The translations under genes and the position numbers were made by a program. The notes below the pieces were generated by a model. It was not told the origin of the DNA. It searched no databases and was given only the letters and a program-made list of their open reading frames with translations. 57,167 nucleotides of DNA from Actinomycetota bacterium (GTDB taxonomy: Bacteria > Actinomycetota > Actinomycetes > Nanopelagicales > Nanopelagicaceae), in NCBI GenBank assembly GCA_026392825.1, contig JAPLBF010000028.1, positions 1-57,167 on the forward strand, read 5' to 3'. Of this stretch, positions 55,859 to 57,167 are shown in pieces (positions within the stretch are counted from its first letter, which is position 1; the number at the start of each line of letters is the position of its first letter).

Positions 55859-55922
55859 TTGACGATCCTTCTTGAAGGTCATCTAGATACCTTTGATAAA
55901 GGAACTTACAAAAGGAGAAAAA

Positions 55923-57149
55923 ATGAAGAAGTTCAACAGAGCAGCCATCGTGGCTGCTACTGCTGTTGCTAGCTTAGTTCTTGCTGGCTGCGGTGGTGGA
56001 GGAACAGCATCTGGTCCTCTAAAGATCGGTTCATTGTTGCCTGAGACAGGCAGCCTTGCGTTCCTTGGACCCCCAGAGTTTGCCGGAGTTGATTTAGCTG
56101 TTGCTGATATCAACGCTGCAGGTGGAGTACTTGGTGAAAATATTGAGCACGTCCGTGGTGATTCAGGAGATACAAGTACTGATATCGCACAACAGACCGC
56201 TGACTCACATATTGCAGCAGGTGTAAGTGCAATTGTTGGTGCAGCATCATCTGGAGTTTCATTTACTGTGATCGACAAGATTGCAGGAGCTGGAATTGTC
56301 CACTTCTCACCAGCAAACACATCACCAGATTTCACAAACTATGCAGATGACGGTTACTACTTCCGTACGGCTCCATCAGATACTTTCCAGGGAGCAGTTC
56401 TTGGTCAGTTGATGGCTAAGGAAGGCGCAACTAACGCTGTAATTCTAAACCTTGATGATGCATACGGTAACGGTCTTGCTAAGTACGCAATGGCTGCATT
56501 TACTGGTACATCAACAAACATTGTCTATAACCCACAGGCAGCTGAGTTCTCAGCAGATGTTGCTAAGGCAAAGGCTGCAAAGCCAGACGCAATTGCAATC
56601 ATCGGCTTCGATGAGACAGCAAAGATTTTCACTGAGCTAATCAAGCAGGGAATCGGACCTGACAAGGTTAAGACATACCTAGTAGATGGAAACCTTTCAA
56701 GCGGTGCTTACAAGGATCTACCTGCAGGAATCATGAAGGGTGTTAAAGCAACTCTTCCTGGCGTTTTGGCTGATGGAACTCTACAAGAGCGTCTACTTTC
56801 AGTGGATCCAGCTCTTACAGACTTCTCATATGCTGCTGAGTCATACGACGCAGTAGTTTTGATCGCACTTGCAGCAGAGCAGGGTAAAGCAACAGATGGT
56901 AAGACCATCCGCGACAACCTAGTCTCTGTTTCAAAGGGTGGCACTAAGTGCACAACCTTTGCTGATTGCAAGGCTCTCATCGCAGAAGGAACAGACATCG
57001 ACTATGACGGTGTTTCTGGTCCAGTTGAGTTCGCTGACAATGGCGATCCTTCATACGCAACAATGGGTGTGTATGTTTACGAAGCAAATGACAAGTACGT
57101 AGCACTTCCAGCAGAGTTCATCTCTGGTGATGTGCCAGCGGGCGAGTAA
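55923..57149 (+). CDS. Branched-chain amino acid type ABC transporter substrate-binding lipoprotein
   Basis: This 408-residue periplasmic-binding-fold protein of the LivJ/LivK class (Peripla_BP_6) has a lipoprotein signal peptide with lipobox VLAGC and lipidated Cys23, then a glycine-rich linker and the ligand-binding fold starting LKIGSLLPETGSLAFLGPP (about residues 32-50). ATG at 55923 has AAAGGAG directly upstream; the ATG at 55893 would add ten residues across that ribosome site. Permease and ATPase genes would be expected beyond the window end. Ligand could be leucine-type amino acids or other small amides. Confidence 0.92.
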   Translation: MKKFNRAAIVAATAVASLVLAGCGGGGTASGPLKIGSLLPETGSLAFLGPPEFAGVDLAVADINAAGGVLGENIEHVRGDSGDTSTDIAQQTADSHIAAGVSAIVGAASSGVSFTVIDKIAGAGIVHFSPANTSPDFTNYADDGYYFRTAPSDTFQGAVLGQLMAKEGATNAVILNLDDAYGNGLAKYAMAAFTGTSTNIVYNPQAAEFSADVAKAKAAKPDAIAIIGFDETAKIFTELIKQGIGPDKVKTYLVDGNLSSGAYKDLPAGIMKGVKATLPGVLADGTLQERLLSVDPALTDFSYAAESYDAVVLIALAAEQGKATDGKTIRDNLVSVSKGGTKCTTFADCKALIAEGTDIDYDGVSGPVEFADNGDPSYATMGVYVYEANDKYVALPAEFISGDVPAGE

Positions 57150-57167
57150 TTAGCTAAGTAAGTAATA

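Overview
The window reads as a chromosomal core segment of a small-genome actinobacterium. Supporting signs are the actinobacterial order of the division/cell-wall cluster (mraZ-rsmH-ftsL-ftsI-murE-murF-mraY-murD-ftsW-murG-murC-ftsQ-ftsZ-pgeF-yggS-sepF-yggT), a PriA-type HisA in the his operon, an ANTAR response regulator, a lysine-rich DksA/TraR-type protein, an LexA box of the GAAC-N4-GTTC type, moderate GC, and very tight packing with many ATGA, GTGA or TAATG stop/start overlaps. A streamlined freshwater lineage such as Nanopelagicales (acI) fits, but that placement is inference. I saw no phage genes, insertion sequences or CRISPR arrays, and no gene-free stretch longer than about 200 bases.

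Layout. 1-3094: a truncated membrane gene, a YbaK-type tRNA deacylase, a divergent MFS transporter, a TauE/SafE permease and a DoxX protein. 3195-8036: an SOS mutagenesis operon with a clear promoter and LexA box, a small DUF6504-like protein, DnaE2 and a catalytically intact DinB. 8080-8496: a DUF3040 protein and a strong terminator. 8521-25582: the division and peptidoglycan cluster, opened by a ten-base-phased MraZ box array and carrying a structured RNA (mraW motif) between mraZ and rsmH. 25596-28706: ileS on the opposite strand, where divIVA is commonly found. 28792-34621: DksA-like protein, lspA, RluD-family synthase and dnaE1. 34678-44632: hisD-C-B-H-A-F-I running directly into trpE, a 57-residue membrane protein, trpC, trpB and trpA. 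44629-47406: MauE/DoxX-like protein, DsbA-like thioredoxin, lgt and a VIT/CCC1-type transporter. 47549-55032: gltB, gltD and pyk. 55048-57149: an unusual tRNA-Leu(CAA), an ANTAR regulator and an abundant-looking branched-chain amino acid binding lipoprotein.

The division cluster supplies meso-DAP peptidoglycan precursors (MurE has a DNPR motif), septal synthesis (FtsW/FtsI) and Z-ring assembly (FtsZ/SepF). The his and trp genes share one transcription unit, and the HisA protein carries the residues expected of a bifunctional HisA/TrpF enzyme, which would explain the lack of trpF. trpD and trpG are not in this window.

The most notable observations are: a tRNA-Leu(CAA) that has lost its long variable arm; a recurring TANNNT-N6-ATG arrangement at eight operon heads that implies leaderless mRNAs, including a divergent pair whose -10 boxes overlap; an SOS operon in which DinB accompanies DnaE2 without ImuA or ImuB; and a palindromic operator over the promoter of the terminal binding-protein gene.
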